Notes: generated by a model from the sequence alone, not told the origin. A DNA stretch of 64,000 nt from Mariniflexile maritimum (GCF_009746565.1 NZ_WRPN01000001.1:1-64000); one strand, 5' to 3'; numbered from the stretch's first letter, positions 53,984-63,251 are shown. Numbers and translations: made by a program.

Positions 53984-56296
53984 ATGAAAACACTATTAAA
54001 CCTCTTTTTTGCATGGTTATTTATCATGCCCCTTCACGCCCAAGAACGATTCATTTCTGGTAAAGTTTCCGATGAAACGGGGTTAGCACTTCCTGGGGTT
54101 AACGTTGTTGTAAAAGGCACTTTAAAAGGAACGACCACCAATTTCGACGGACTCTATCAAATAATGGCAAATGATACCGATGTTTTGGTGTTTTCATATC
54201 TTGGATATGTTCCAGCAGAACGTGTGGTGGGCACATTACACACCATATCATTAGCCTTACAAGCCGATAAGACTGCATTGAATGAAGTTGTAGTAGTAGG
54301 TTACTGCACACAAAAACGAAGCTATGCAACAGGAGCCGTTGCTAAAATTTCCAATTCACAACTACAACGAAAAAACCAAAAAGCCTATCATAACCAATTG
54401 GCAGCACAAATGCAGTCAACGCCCACAAACCAAGCGTTGCAGGGTAAAGTGGCAGGAGTCGCCATAAATAATACAGGTTCCAATACCCATATTGTTATTC
54501 GGGGTGCCGCAACCCTTTCCAATCAGCAACAACCCTTGGTGGTGGTTGATGGTAAAATAGTGCCCTACAACAGCATCGAAACTTTAAACCCGCAGCACAT
54601 AAACGACATTACTGTATTGAAGGATGCCAGTGCCACCGCTATTTATGGCAATAAGGCTCGTGATGGTGTTATCATCATTTCAACAAAAAACAATACAAAG
54701 GTTGTTGATGAACCGCTTTATATTGTGGATGGTGTACCTATCAAAAAAGAGCACAATCATATTGTTGAAAACTTGCCAAAATCGGATATAGAAACCAAAA
54801 AAAGCTATGATAAAGCGGAAGCAAAAACCAAATTTGGAACCATTGCAAACCAGGGCTGCATCGTTATTACCACGCATCAAGGTAATTTCAGGCTGAACAA
54901 CCAAGAAAGTTATGCCGTTATTGAAGAAAACTCGTTTGAAAGAACCTCGCTTTCGCCGCTTTCTACGTTCTCAATTGATGTGGATAAAGCATCGTACAGT
55001 AATATCAGGCGCATGATCAATAGTGGCATGCCCATTGAACCCGACGCCGTAAAAATTGAGGAAATGGTTAATTATTTCAACTATAACTACCCACAACCAA
55101 CAGGAGACCATCCGTTTTCCATTCATACAGAAGTGGCCAAAACGCCCTGGAACCAACAAACCAAAATTGTTAAAATAGGTTTACAAGGAAAAACGTATTT
55201 GAATGACGCTTTGCCCGCATCAAACCTCACATTTTTAATTGATGTTTCGGGTTCAATGGGCTCGCCAAATAAATTGCCGTTGCTAAAATCGGCTTTTAAA
55301 TTATTGGTAAATCAATTGCGCGAACAGGATAGAGTAGCCATTGTGGTGTATGCAGGTGCTGCGGGTGTGGTGTTGGAACCCACGTCGGGCAAGCATAAAG
55401 AAAAAATAATGAAAGCATTAGATAATTTGGATGCCGGTGGCTCAACAGCAGGTGGCGCAGGCATAGAATTGGCGTATAAATTAGCCGAAGAAAACTTTAA
55501 AAAGAACGGGAACAACCGTGTGATTTTGGCAACCGATGGCGATTTTAACGTTGGAGCTTCTTCAGATAAAGCGATGGAAACATTGATAGAAAACAAACGT
55601 AAATCGGGTGTGTTTTTATCGGTATTGGGATTTGGCTATGGAAACTATAAAGACTCAAAACTTGAGATTTTAGCCGATAAAGGCAATGGAAACCATGCAT
55701 ATATCGATAGCATGCAAGAAGCCCAAAAAGTGTTTGGGAAAGAATTTGGCGGTACCTTGTTCACCATTGCCAAAGATGTGAAAATTCAAATTGAATTCAA
55801 TCCAAACAAAGTACAGGCATACCGATTGATTGGCTATGAAAACAGGATGCTTGCCGATGAAGATTTTATTGACGACACGAAAGATGCCGGCGAATTAGGC
55901 AGCGGGCATACCGTAACGGCGTTGTATGAACTTATTCCCGTGGGCGTTGAAAGCGATTATTTAAAAGCGGTTGATGATTTGAAATACACAAAAACAGCCA
56001 CAGCTACGAAATTTTCAGATGAACTGTTTACGGTAAAATTTAGGTACAAAAAACCAGATGGCGATAAAAGTATCGAAATGGTTCATGTGCAAAAAGATGA
56101 CGTTTTAGAGGCTTCAGAAGATTTTAAATTTGCGTCGGCCGTTGCTTTATTTGGGATGCAAATTCGACATTCAAAATTTCATAACCATTCAACACCAGAC
56201 GATGTTTTAGCGTTGGCAACATCGGGCAGGGGCGATGATACGGACGGGTATCGCTCAGAGTTTATGAGGTTAGTTTCTTCGTATCAAAGTTTGTAA
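53984..56296 (+). CDS. Fusion of CarboxypepD_reg, TonB-plug-like and vWA domains
   Basis: A 770-residue envelope protein. After a signal peptide (LNLFFAWLFIMPLHAQ) comes a SusC-type N-terminus: FISGKVSDETGLALPGVNVV, then the outer-membrane receptor sequence VVVVGY. A plug-like region follows (PLVVVDGKIVPYNSIETLNP, NDITVLKDASATAIYGNKA), and a degenerate second plug repeat (PLYIVDGVPIKKEH). From about residue 410 a vWA domain has an intact MIDAS (LIDVSGSMGS, then ATDGDFNVG), and a DUF3520-type C-terminus ends the protein (VHVQKDDVLEASEDFKFASA). There is no beta-barrel. It probably acts as a surface adhesion or sensing scaffold; the precise role is unknown. Confidence 0.85.
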   Translation: MKTLLNLFFAWLFIMPLHAQERFISGKVSDETGLALPGVNVVVKGTLKGTTTNFDGLYQIMANDTDVLVFSYLGYVPAERVVGTLHTISLALQADKTALNEVVVVGYCTQKRSYATGAVAKISNSQLQRKNQKAYHNQLAAQMQSTPTNQALQGKVAGVAINNTGSNTHIVIRGAATLSNQQQPLVVVDGKIVPYNSIETLNPQHINDITVLKDASATAIYGNKARDGVIIISTKNNTKVVDEPLYIVDGVPIKKEHNHIVENLPKSDIETKKSYDKAEAKTKFGTIANQGCIVITTHQGNFRLNNQESYAVIEENSFERTSLSPLSTFSIDVDKASYSNIRRMINSGMPIEPDAVKIEEMVNYFNYNYPQPTGDHPFSIHTEVAKTPWNQQTKIVKIGLQGKTYLNDALPASNLTFLIDVSGSMGSPNKLPLLKSAFKLLVNQLREQDRVAIVVYAGAAGVVLEPTSGKHKEKIMKALDNLDAGGSTAGGAGIELAYKLAEENFKKNGNNRVILATDGDFNVGASSDKAMETLIENKRKSGVFLSVLGFGYGNYKDSKLEILADKGNGNHAYIDSMQEAQKVFGKEFGGTLFTIAKDVKIQIEFNPNKVQAYRLIGYENRMLADEDFIDDTKDAGELGSGHTVTALYELIPVGVESDYLKAVDDLKYTKTATATKFSDELFTVKFRYKKPDGDKSIEMVHVQKDDVLEASEDFKFASAVALFGMQIRHSKFHNHSTPDDVLALATSGRGDDTDGYRSEFMRLVSSYQSL

Positions 56297-56300
56297 TTTA

Positions 56301-56331
56301 AAAAAAGCGACCAATTTGGGTCGCTTTTTTT
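56301..56331 (+). terminator. Terminator after the vWA fusion gene
   Basis: GCGACC and GGTCGC form the stem, flanked by A6 and T7. It lies between convergent genes and works in both directions. Confidence 0.85.
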
Positions 56332-56333
56332 AA

Positions 56334-57200
56334 TCAATCTACATGTAAAAAATATAATTTATGTCCTGTTTCTTTTAAAAGCGCTTTAGCTTTTTTGTGT
56401 TGATTTTCAAAAGTTTCTAGATTAGTTCCTTTACAAATACCATAAGAGTAATGATATTTAATAATTTCCAAATCTAAATTAGTTAATGTTTTTTTCTCTG
56501 AAGCACAGTTAGAAAAATAACTGTTACAATCAAATTCATTACTTAATTTAAAAAATCCTAATGATTGGATGAAGTAATCTTTCATCTTATCCTCCAATGA
56601 TATGTCATCAGGATATAATTTAATAGCACCTTTATATATTTTGTTTTGTTTCCAATAAATATAATAATTTGTGTTTTTATTGTTTTTAAGATTTTCTTCA
56701 TATTCATAATCCCCATCATTATAAATAAAATAGTTTGCGTCTTTAGCTTTTTTTACTATGAATATATTTAAAGAATCAACTTGATCAGATATATTTTTTA
56801 CAAAGGGAATAAAATCTTTTTTTGTACTTTTTTTAATGTTTTTAGAAAAGAAAATTCGAATATCTTCTTTCCAATATTTCATTGACGTTTTAGTACTATA
56901 TAAATTATTTTTATGATTGAAAGCTACTTTTTTATAATAATGTAGAAAAGTAGAATCCTTAAATTCGTATGGAACTCTAACACCTTTTGGTTCTAAATAG
57001 TTTTTAATAAGAACTAGTGTATCATTATTTCTATATTGAAAGTTTAATGAATCTTCTTTTGTAAGCGGTTCTTTATATTTTAATTTATAATACTTCAGTG
57101 AAGTATAATGTCTTTGTTCAACTTTTTTATCAGGATTTTGTGAAAAACTTAAAGAAAAAATAAAGTTAAAAATTAAGCAGAAAAGTATGTTTGTTTTCAT
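56334..57200 (-). CDS. Secreted DUF2927-like protein
   Basis: A 288-residue protein with a signal peptide (ILFCLIFNFIFSLSFSQ). The C-terminal half resembles the DUF2927 group: a DYFIQSLGFFKLSNEFDCNS block, followed by TLTNLDLEIIKYHYSYG, parallels the QALGL...LTxxDxxLLxxLY pattern of that family. Typical motif positions are altered and no zinc-ligand triad is evident. The gene is notably AT-rich with many Asn and Lys codons, unlike its neighbours, which may mean later acquisition. Two cysteines, near residues 227 and 234, could form a disulphide. Function unknown. Confidence 0.6.
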   Translation of the reverse strand: MKTNILFCLIFNFIFSLSFSQNPDKKVEQRHYTSLKYYKLKYKEPLTKEDSLNFQYRNNDTLVLIKNYLEPKGVRVPYEFKDSTFLHYYKKVAFNHKNNLYSTKTSMKYWKEDIRIFFSKNIKKSTKKDFIPFVKNISDQVDSLNIFIVKKAKDANYFIYNDGDYEYEENLKNNKNTNYYIYWKQNKIYKGAIKLYPDDISLEDKMKDYFIQSLGFFKLSNEFDCNSYFSNCASEKKTLTNLDLEIIKYHYSYGICKGTNLETFENQHKKAKALLKETGHKLYFLHVD

Positions 57201-57271
57201 AGGTAATTTTATATGAGTTCTTAATATTTTTATTTAAGAAATTACAATTGTTAATTTCTAATTCCTAATTG

Positions 57272-58900
57272 TTAAACCTGTAAAACCCCCAAATTAAAAG
57301 CTTTTTCAATAGGGGCGTGGTTAGCGGCCTCAATACCCATACTTAGCCATTTTCGGGTTTCCAAGGGGTCAATGATGGCATCGGTCCAAATACGTGAAGC
57401 TGCATAATAAGGTGATACTTGGGCATCGTAACGATCCTTTATTTTATTGAATAAGGCCTCTTCCTTTTCTTTGGTTATTTTTTCACCTTGTTTTTCCAAC
57501 GACGCTTTTTCAATTTGAAGCAGTACCTTGGCGGCAGAATTTCCACTCATCACCGCAAGTTCGGCACTTGGCCACGACACAATCAATCTGGGGTCGTATG
57601 CCTTTCCGCACATGGCATAATTACCTGCCCCATAGCTGTTTCCAATAATAACGGTGAATTTTGGCACCACCGAATTACTAACGGCATTTACCATTTTTGC
57701 ACCATCTTTAATAATGCCACCATGTTCGCTTTTGCTTCCTACCATAAAGCCTGTAACATCCTGTAAAAACACCAACGGAATCTTTTTTTGGTTACAATTG
57801 GCTATAAAACGGGTGGCTTTATCGGCGCTATCATTATAGATAACGCCACCAAATTGCATTTCGCCCGTGGCATTTTTAACCAATTTGCGTTGGTTGGCCA
57901 CAATGCCAACGGCCCAACCCTCTATTCTGGCATAACAGGTTATGATGGTTTTACCGTAACCGGCCTTGTATTCATTAAATTCAGAATTATCAACCAACCG
58001 CTTTATAATGGCGTACATATCATATTGGTCTGCTCTCGATTTTGGCAGAATCCCGTAAATATCTTCCGGATTTTCCTTAGGTTTTATCGCCTCGCTTCGG
58101 TTATACCCTGCTTTATCATAATCGCCTATTTTATCAACAATACTTTTAATGGTATCTAAAGCATCTTGATCGTTTTTCGCTTTATAATCGGTAACGCCCG
58201 AAATTTCACAATGGGTCGTTGCGCCCCCCAATGTTTCGTTATCAATGGTTTCACCAATGGCGGCTTTCACCAAATAACTTCCTGCCAAAAAAATACTGCC
58301 CGTTTTATCAACAATCAATGCTTCATCGCTCATAATGGGCAAGTAAGCGCCACCAGCAACACAGCTTCCCATAACCGCAGCAATTTGGGTAATGCCCATA
58401 CTGCTCATAACCGCGTTGTTTCTAAAAATGCGCCCAAAATGTTCTTTATCAGGAAAAATATCGTCCTGCAACGGTAAATACACCCCGGCGCTATCCACTA
58501 AATAAATAATAGGCAAGCGGTTTTCGATGGCAATTTCCTGTGCGCGTAAATTCTTTTTTGCGGTAATAGGAAACCATGCCCCGGCCTTTACGGTAGCATC
58601 GTTGGCCACTACAATGCATTGTTTCCCTTTAATATAGCCCATTTTAACAACCACGCCCGCTGATGGACACCCACCATGCGATTCATACATGCCTTCGCCA
58701 GCAAATGCGGCAATTTCAATGGCCTTTGAATGGCTGTCCAATAAATAGTCTATGCGTTCGCGTGCCGTTAGCTTTCCTTTTTCGTGTTGTTTTTCTATGC
58801 TCTTTTTTCCTCCTCCTAAGCGTATTTTGCCTAAGCGTTTGTTGAGTTCGGATATTAAGAGCTTATTGTAATCTTCGTTTTTGTTGAAGTTTAAGTCCAT
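57272..58900 (-). CDS. Acyl-CoA carboxylase carboxyltransferase (beta) subunit
   Basis: A 542-residue biotin-dependent carboxyltransferase. The crotonase-type halves are complete: HGGCPSAGVVVKMGYIKGKQ, NDATVKAGAWFPITAKKNLR, LVDSAGVYLPLQDDIFPDKE, MGSCVAGGAYLPIMSDEALI and FLQDVTGFMVGSKSEHGGII. The sequence style (NDATVK, HFGRIFRN) resembles methylcrotonyl-CoA carboxylase beta subunits more than propionyl-CoA ones, but substrates cannot be fixed. The biotin carboxylase/carrier (alpha) subunit is not adjacent. In leucine degradation or related acyl-CoA metabolism the alpha subunit would have to come from elsewhere in the genome. Confidence 0.88.
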   Translation of the reverse strand: MDLNFNKNEDYNKLLISELNKRLGKIRLGGGKKSIEKQHEKGKLTARERIDYLLDSHSKAIEIAAFAGEGMYESHGGCPSAGVVVKMGYIKGKQCIVVANDATVKAGAWFPITAKKNLRAQEIAIENRLPIIYLVDSAGVYLPLQDDIFPDKEHFGRIFRNNAVMSSMGITQIAAVMGSCVAGGAYLPIMSDEALIVDKTGSIFLAGSYLVKAAIGETIDNETLGGATTHCEISGVTDYKAKNDQDALDTIKSIVDKIGDYDKAGYNRSEAIKPKENPEDIYGILPKSRADQYDMYAIIKRLVDNSEFNEYKAGYGKTIITCYARIEGWAVGIVANQRKLVKNATGEMQFGGVIYNDSADKATRFIANCNQKKIPLVFLQDVTGFMVGSKSEHGGIIKDGAKMVNAVSNSVVPKFTVIIGNSYGAGNYAMCGKAYDPRLIVSWPSAELAVMSGNSAAKVLLQIEKASLEKQGEKITKEKEEALFNKIKDRYDAQVSPYYAASRIWTDAIIDPLETRKWLSMGIEAANHAPIEKAFNLGVLQV

Positions 58901-59000
58901 TGCTGTTTTCTTTGGAAGCTAAAATACAAAAGTTTCAATTTCCTGTTAGTTTTTGTTAATGTTTTATTAATAAATATTACATGGAAATATATTCCTAGAA

Positions 59001-59017
59001 AAATAAATAATTTATTT
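59001..59017 (+). promoter_or_regulatory. Palindromic operator candidate of the MarR-linked operon
   Basis: AAATAAAT-A-ATTTATTT, a perfect inverted repeat with 8-base arms and a single central base. It sits directly upstream of the promoter -7 box, between the expected -33 and -7 positions, where a MarR-type repressor would block RNA polymerase. A weaker palindrome, GGAA...TTCC, lies at 58983-58995. Confidence 0.55.
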
Positions 59018-59018
59018 A

Positions 59019-59026
59019 TATCTTTG
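59019..59026 (+). promoter_or_regulatory. Promoter -7 box of the redox/MarR/pirin operon
   Basis: TATCTTTG, 20 bases before the first ATG of the operon. It abuts the palindrome at 59001-59017. Confidence 0.65.
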
Positions 59027-59046
59027 CCCAAACAAATACTATAAGC

Positions 59047-59577
59047 ATGAAAAATATCTTAGCCTTTGCGGGCAGCAGCAGCAAGCAATCTATTAACAAA
59101 CAGTTGGTTACTTATGCATCCAATAGCGTTGAACACGTAAACACAAGCATTTTGGACTTAAATGATTTTGAATTGCCACTTTTTAGCGTCGATTTGGAGC
59201 AAAAACACGGAATTCCTGAAAATGCCCATAAGTTTTTGGAACTCATAAAATCCGCCGATGGCATCCTGCTTTCATTGGCTGAGCACAATGGAGCGTACGC
59301 CACGGTGTTTAAAAATCTATTGGATTGGCTATCGAGAATTGAAGGTAAACTGTTTTTTAACAAGCCCATGTTGTTAATGGCAACATCGCCCGGAGGCAGG
59401 GGTGGGGCATCTGTTCTGGAAATGGCCCAGGCCAGATTCCCTTTTCATGATGGAAACATTGTGGCGGTTTTTTCCTTGCCCTTTTTTGGAAATAATTTTT
59501 CGGAAGGCAAGATTGTTCATGCCGATTTTGATAAACAATTAAAAGAGGCCGTTAAACAATTACAAAAACATTTATAA
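59047..59577 (+). CDS. NAD(P)H-dependent FMN reductase-like oxidoreductase
   Basis: A 176-residue flavodoxin-fold protein of the NADPH-dependent FMN reductase family. The FMN phosphate loop is AFAGSSSKQSINKQL, SLAEHNGAYATVFKNLLDWL packs on the flavin, and MATSPGGRGGASVLEMA is the conserved C-terminal loop. It reduces flavins, quinones or related acceptors using NAD(P)H. First gene of an operon with a GNAT-like protein, a MarR regulator and a pirin, controlled by a probable operator next to the promoter. A role in quinone or electrophile stress is inferred from this context. Confidence 0.9.
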   Translation: MKNILAFAGSSSKQSINKQLVTYASNSVEHVNTSILDLNDFELPLFSVDLEQKHGIPENAHKFLELIKSADGILLSLAEHNGAYATVFKNLLDWLSRIEGKLFFNKPMLLMATSPGGRGGASVLEMAQARFPFHDGNIVAVFSLPFFGNNFSEGKIVHADFDKQLKEAVKQLQKHL

Positions 59578-59578
59578 C

Positions 59579-59866
59579 ATGGACGTAAAACATACTGATG
59601 ATGGAACAAAGGGCATTTTTTTTATTGAAATAGAAGGTAAGAAAATGGCCGAAATAACCTATTTGCACCAAAGCCCCCATGCAATTTGTATTGAGCACAC
59701 CCAAGTTGACGATGCGCTTAAAGGGCAGGGTGTTGGGTACAGACTAATTGAAGCATCGGTTGCATATGTGCGCTCTAATAACCTGAAAGTTATTCCAATA
59801 TGCTCCTATGCTCAGGCGGTTTTTAAAAAGAGGCAGGAGGAATTTGCCGATATTTTAACTCAATAA
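59579..59866 (+). CDS. Small GNAT-like acetyltransferase (Acetyltransf_CG type)
   Basis: A 95-residue protein of the short GCN5-related group (YidJ/GTLF3B-like). The acetyl-CoA loop is VDDALKGQGVGYRLIEASVA, and VIPICSYAQAVFKKRQEEFA holds the conserved end, with a cysteine. Starts one base after the preceding stop. Substrate unknown. Confidence 0.9.
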   Translation: MDVKHTDDGTKGIFFIEIEGKKMAEITYLHQSPHAICIEHTQVDDALKGQGVGYRLIEASVAYVRSNNLKVIPICSYAQAVFKKRQEEFADILTQ

Positions 59867-59875
59867 AAGCTACCA

Positions 59876-60313
59876 ATGGGAGATTTATCAAAAGCCATTC
59901 ATTCAAAATTCGCCAACAACAAAATAAAGGCATTACTGAATATTTTGTACACCGCCAATTGGATTTCAAATTTTCAGAACGACTATTTTAAAACCTACGG
60001 AATTTCTCCGCAACAATATAATATTTTAAGGATATTAAAAGGTGCGGGCGAGCCCATGAACGTTCAAGTTATTAAAGATAGAATGATTGAGCGCTCGCCA
60101 AATGCCACACGGTTAATGGACAAACTTTGCGACAAAAACTATATTGAGCGCTTACCTTGCCAACACGACAGGCGCGCGGTTAAAATTGCGATTACAAGTC
60201 AAGGCCATGCGCTTTTAGCTACCATTCCTGACAATTTTAATGATACTTTATTAAAAAACCTAAGCGAGGAAGAAGCAGGGCAATTAAGCAATTTGCTTGA
60301 TAAAATGCGTTAG
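59876..60313 (+). CDS. MarR-family transcriptional regulator
   Basis: A 145-residue winged-helix repressor. The helix-turn-helix is ISPQQYNILRILKGAGEPMN, followed by the recognition part MIERSPNATRLMDKLCDKNY and the wing IERLPCQHDRRAVKIAITSQ, with the conserved DRR. It probably represses its own operon by binding the palindrome at 59001-59017 and releases it on binding a phenolic or oxidised ligand; Cys in LPCQH is a candidate redox residue, but both points are inference. Confidence 0.92.
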   Translation: MGDLSKAIHSKFANNKIKALLNILYTANWISNFQNDYFKTYGISPQQYNILRILKGAGEPMNVQVIKDRMIERSPNATRLMDKLCDKNYIERLPCQHDRRAVKIAITSQGHALLATIPDNFNDTLLKNLSEEEAGQLSNLLDKMR

Positions 60314-60341
60314 AAATATTAATTAAAAAGAAAAAATAAAG

Positions 60342-61064
60342 ATGAAAACAATTATACATAAAGCAAGTGAAAGAGGATTTGCAAACCATGGTTGGTTACA
60401 GGCCAACCATTCATTTAGTTTTGCCAGTTACAACAACCCCGAAAAGGTGCATTTTGGAGCATTACGTGTGCTAAATGATGATGTTATTGCTCCCAAAATG
60501 GGCTTTGGAACGCACCCGCACGATAATATGGAAATCATTACCATTCCGTTACAGGGTGTTTTAAAACATCGCGACAATATGGGCGACACATGGATACCTG
60601 TGTTACCCGGTGAAGTACAGGTTATGAGTGCCGGTTCGGGCGTGCAACATTCTGAAATAAATGGATCGGTTGATGAATATTTAAGTTTGTTCCAAATTTG
60701 GATCTTCCCAAACAAACAAAACGTTGCTCCACGCTACGACCAAAAAAAATTTGATGCCAGTGAACGCAAAAACCAGCTTCAAATATTGGTTACATCTATG
60801 GATGAAGCCCATGAAACGAGTTTGAAAATTCATCAAGATGCCATCATTTCAAGAATCGATTTGGATAAAGACCGCACGTTTGATTACACTCATAAAAGCG
60901 AAAATCACGGGGTTTATGTGATGACCATTCACGGTAATATAACTATTAACAACCATGTTTTAGAAAGTAGGGATGCCGCTGGTGTTTATGAAACCAATGT
61001 TTTTACAATTAAAACGAATGAAGCCTCTAGTTTGCTTTTTATTGAAATTCCTATGGAATTTTAA
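60342..61064 (+). CDS. Pirin family protein
   Basis: A 240-residue bicupin of the pirin family. The N-terminal cupin has the metal ligands in MGFGTHPHDNMEIITIPLQG (His-His and Glu) and GSGVQHSEI (His); the C-terminal cupin is diverged (RIDLDKDRTFDYTHKSENHG). Several pirins (YhhW) act as quercetin 2,3-dioxygenases, others as redox-dependent regulators. Last gene of the operon, 28 bases after marR. Breakdown of phenolics or flavonoids fits the MarR context but is not proven. Confidence 0.93.
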   Translation: MKTIIHKASERGFANHGWLQANHSFSFASYNNPEKVHFGALRVLNDDVIAPKMGFGTHPHDNMEIITIPLQGVLKHRDNMGDTWIPVLPGEVQVMSAGSGVQHSEINGSVDEYLSLFQIWIFPNKQNVAPRYDQKKFDASERKNQLQILVTSMDEAHETSLKIHQDAIISRIDLDKDRTFDYTHKSENHGVYVMTIHGNITINNHVLESRDAAGVYETNVFTIKTNEASSLLFIEIPMEF

Positions 61065-61182
61065 AAAGGCACTATTTTTAATTAAAGGGTTTCTTAATGC
61101 CGCTCGACTAGCTTATGGTATTGGTTATTAATATAGTGTGAAGGAAAAATAGTGTATGATGCTAAATTGATGGCAGATTCCC

Positions 61183-62910
61183 CTAATTTACGGCATCGGC
61201 TTCGTTTGTAGGATTGATGGCCAGTTCGCAGTGTTTTGATTTTAATGCCCGTATGGAATGTGTTTTTGTAAAATCGCCGGCTTCATTATTGTTTTTGTCC
61301 AGAGAGCTTACTACAAAAACCTTAGTTGACCACTGCGTTTTGGTCAAAGTCAATTCATTTCCTGCTACAATATCAAGTATTTTGGAGCCATCATTCTTTT
61401 TTGAGATGGCTTCTTCGGCATTATCAAAAGCGTAAACCACATACTTTACGGGTAAATCGCCATCTAAAGCTGCTTCTGGGGTATCCCATAAAATTTTTGA
61501 GGCTTCAAGTCTAATGTTGGCGGGCATTATTGGGCCAATGGAATCTTTAGTGGGTCCTAAAATAGGGGGCGCAAACGATTTGTATTTATGCTGCTTGTTG
61601 TTTAGTACTTGGTTTAACCCCTTCGAGTTCTTTTTTATAGTGGTATAGCTGTACGCAATTTGGCCAAAGGTAGCATCCATGTGCGCCAACCTGTTGTGGT
61701 TTATTTGGTTTTGTATTTCCGTTGTTTCCCATGGGTTGGTATAATCCATACGATAATAGCCCTGACTTACATACAATTGCTTGCCATATAGTTTTGCTTG
61801 GTCGTTCCACCATTTTGAAAGCGCCATATAATCTTGAGCCTTGGTTATTTTCCAGTACAGTTGAGGTGCCAAATAATCTACTTTATTTGAATGTAACCAA
61901 GCAATTGGGTCGCAATACAAAGCACTGAACGAAGAAGTTCCAGAAATACCGGTAGGTGTGCCAGATTTCCAGATTCCAAAAGGGCTAACACCAAAAACTA
62001 TGTTTTTATTTTGGCTTATATTTACGGTTTGTATGGCATCGTAAACCATTCCAATCATCAAGTTTACATTGTTTCTGCGCCAATCTTCAATGGTTGCAAT
62101 TTTTGTTGGATTGTTTTCTAAATAGGTTTTAGCATCTTGCGGTGTTACTTCCATACCTGAATAGGGATAGAAATAATCGTCAAAGTGAATCCCATCTACA
62201 TCATATCTATTGGCAATGTCCTGCACAACCCTTACAATATAATTTCTAACTTCCGGAAGACCCGGATTTAGCATTTTTAGCGATAAGGCCTTGTCCTTGG
62301 CATTTAATCGCGCTTGGAACGTCCATGTTGGGTGCAAATTGGCCACGTTATTTGGAGCTAAATCCATGGTTGGGGTTTGCTTCACTCGATACGGATTTAA
62401 CCAAGCGTGCAAATCCAAACCACGGGCATGGGCTTCTTTAACGGCAAATTCCAAGGGGTCCCAAAATGGGGTGGGCGCGGTTCCCTGTGTGCCGGTTAAC
62501 CAATACGACCAGGGGTCGATTGTAGAGGCGTATAAGGCATCACTCTCTGGTCGAACCTGTAAGAACACGGTATTGTAACCGTTTGCTTTTATATCGTTTA
62601 AAATGGCCAATAACTCTGCTTGTTGGGCAGCGGGTGAGGCATGACGGTTTGTAGGCCAGGACAAATTGGATACCGAAGGCAAAAAAACACCTCTTAAATC
62701 TACTTTTGGGGTTGGATTTTTAAATGCTGCCCCATGAAAGGCTGTTGTTTTTAAATTGGTAGCATCTGTTCCAGGATTTTCAACCAATGCATTGTTAGAT
62801 ACTGCTTTTTCAATCAGGTTAAAGGCAGGTAGGGGCGCCGTAATGCCTTTACCTACTTGCGCGTGTAACGTAATGCAAAAAAGCAGAAAGTATGGGGCAA
62901 ACTTTTTCAT
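61183..62910 (-). CDS. Secreted family 10-like glycosyl hydrolase (GHL10)
   Basis: A 575-residue protein with a signal peptide (MKKFAPYFLLFCITLHAQ). The main domain is a GHL10 TIM barrel: RGVFLPSVSNLSWPTNRHAS, GYNTVFLQVRPESDALYAST, ARGLDLHAWLNPYRV, DVDGIHFDDYFYPYSGMEVT and VDYLAPQLYWKITKAQ. The presumed acids are within HFDDYF and the RPESD region. Such enzymes (YngK-like) are thought to act on peptidoglycan or other glycans lacking peptides; the substrate is unproven. A fibronectin type III-like C-terminal part (about 455-560) follows (ASKILWDTPEAALDGDLPVK). It probably acts in the periplasm or outside. Confidence 0.9.
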   Translation of the reverse strand: MKKFAPYFLLFCITLHAQVGKGITAPLPAFNLIEKAVSNNALVENPGTDATNLKTTAFHGAAFKNPTPKVDLRGVFLPSVSNLSWPTNRHASPAAQQAELLAILNDIKANGYNTVFLQVRPESDALYASTIDPWSYWLTGTQGTAPTPFWDPLEFAVKEAHARGLDLHAWLNPYRVKQTPTMDLAPNNVANLHPTWTFQARLNAKDKALSLKMLNPGLPEVRNYIVRVVQDIANRYDVDGIHFDDYFYPYSGMEVTPQDAKTYLENNPTKIATIEDWRRNNVNLMIGMVYDAIQTVNISQNKNIVFGVSPFGIWKSGTPTGISGTSSFSALYCDPIAWLHSNKVDYLAPQLYWKITKAQDYMALSKWWNDQAKLYGKQLYVSQGYYRMDYTNPWETTEIQNQINHNRLAHMDATFGQIAYSYTTIKKNSKGLNQVLNNKQHKYKSFAPPILGPTKDSIGPIMPANIRLEASKILWDTPEAALDGDLPVKYVVYAFDNAEEAISKKNDGSKILDIVAGNELTLTKTQWSTKVFVVSSLDKNNNEAGDFTKTHSIRALKSKHCELAINPTNEADAVN

Positions 62911-62952
62911 GTTAATTTTAAAAATAAATTTTTGCTATCATTTTTCAATTTC

Positions 62953-62960
62953 CAAATTTA
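62953..62960 (-). promoter_or_regulatory. Promoter -7 box of the GHL10 gene
   Basis: TAAATTTG on the minus strand, 42 bases before the ATG at 62910. Confidence 0.5.
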
Positions 62961-63251
62961 CTGCTGAAACTCCCTTGTTTTACGAGGTGTTTATTGATTT
63001 TTAAACCGAAAAATCGATAACAAAGCGTAAATTTATATAATTTACACATACGAAAGGATGGAATGATAAAAAAAGTATAGACTAAAAGCGTATTTTTCGG
63101 ATTAAAGGCATCTTCCATCTACGGATTTACTATTTTTTAGGGGTTTCATGGTTTTTAGTACCATTTCAAAATTACATTTTAAAACAGTACTTTTTTATTT
63201 AAAAATACGATATTTGTGCTGTGAATATGCGCAAGGGATTGAAGCGGCATC

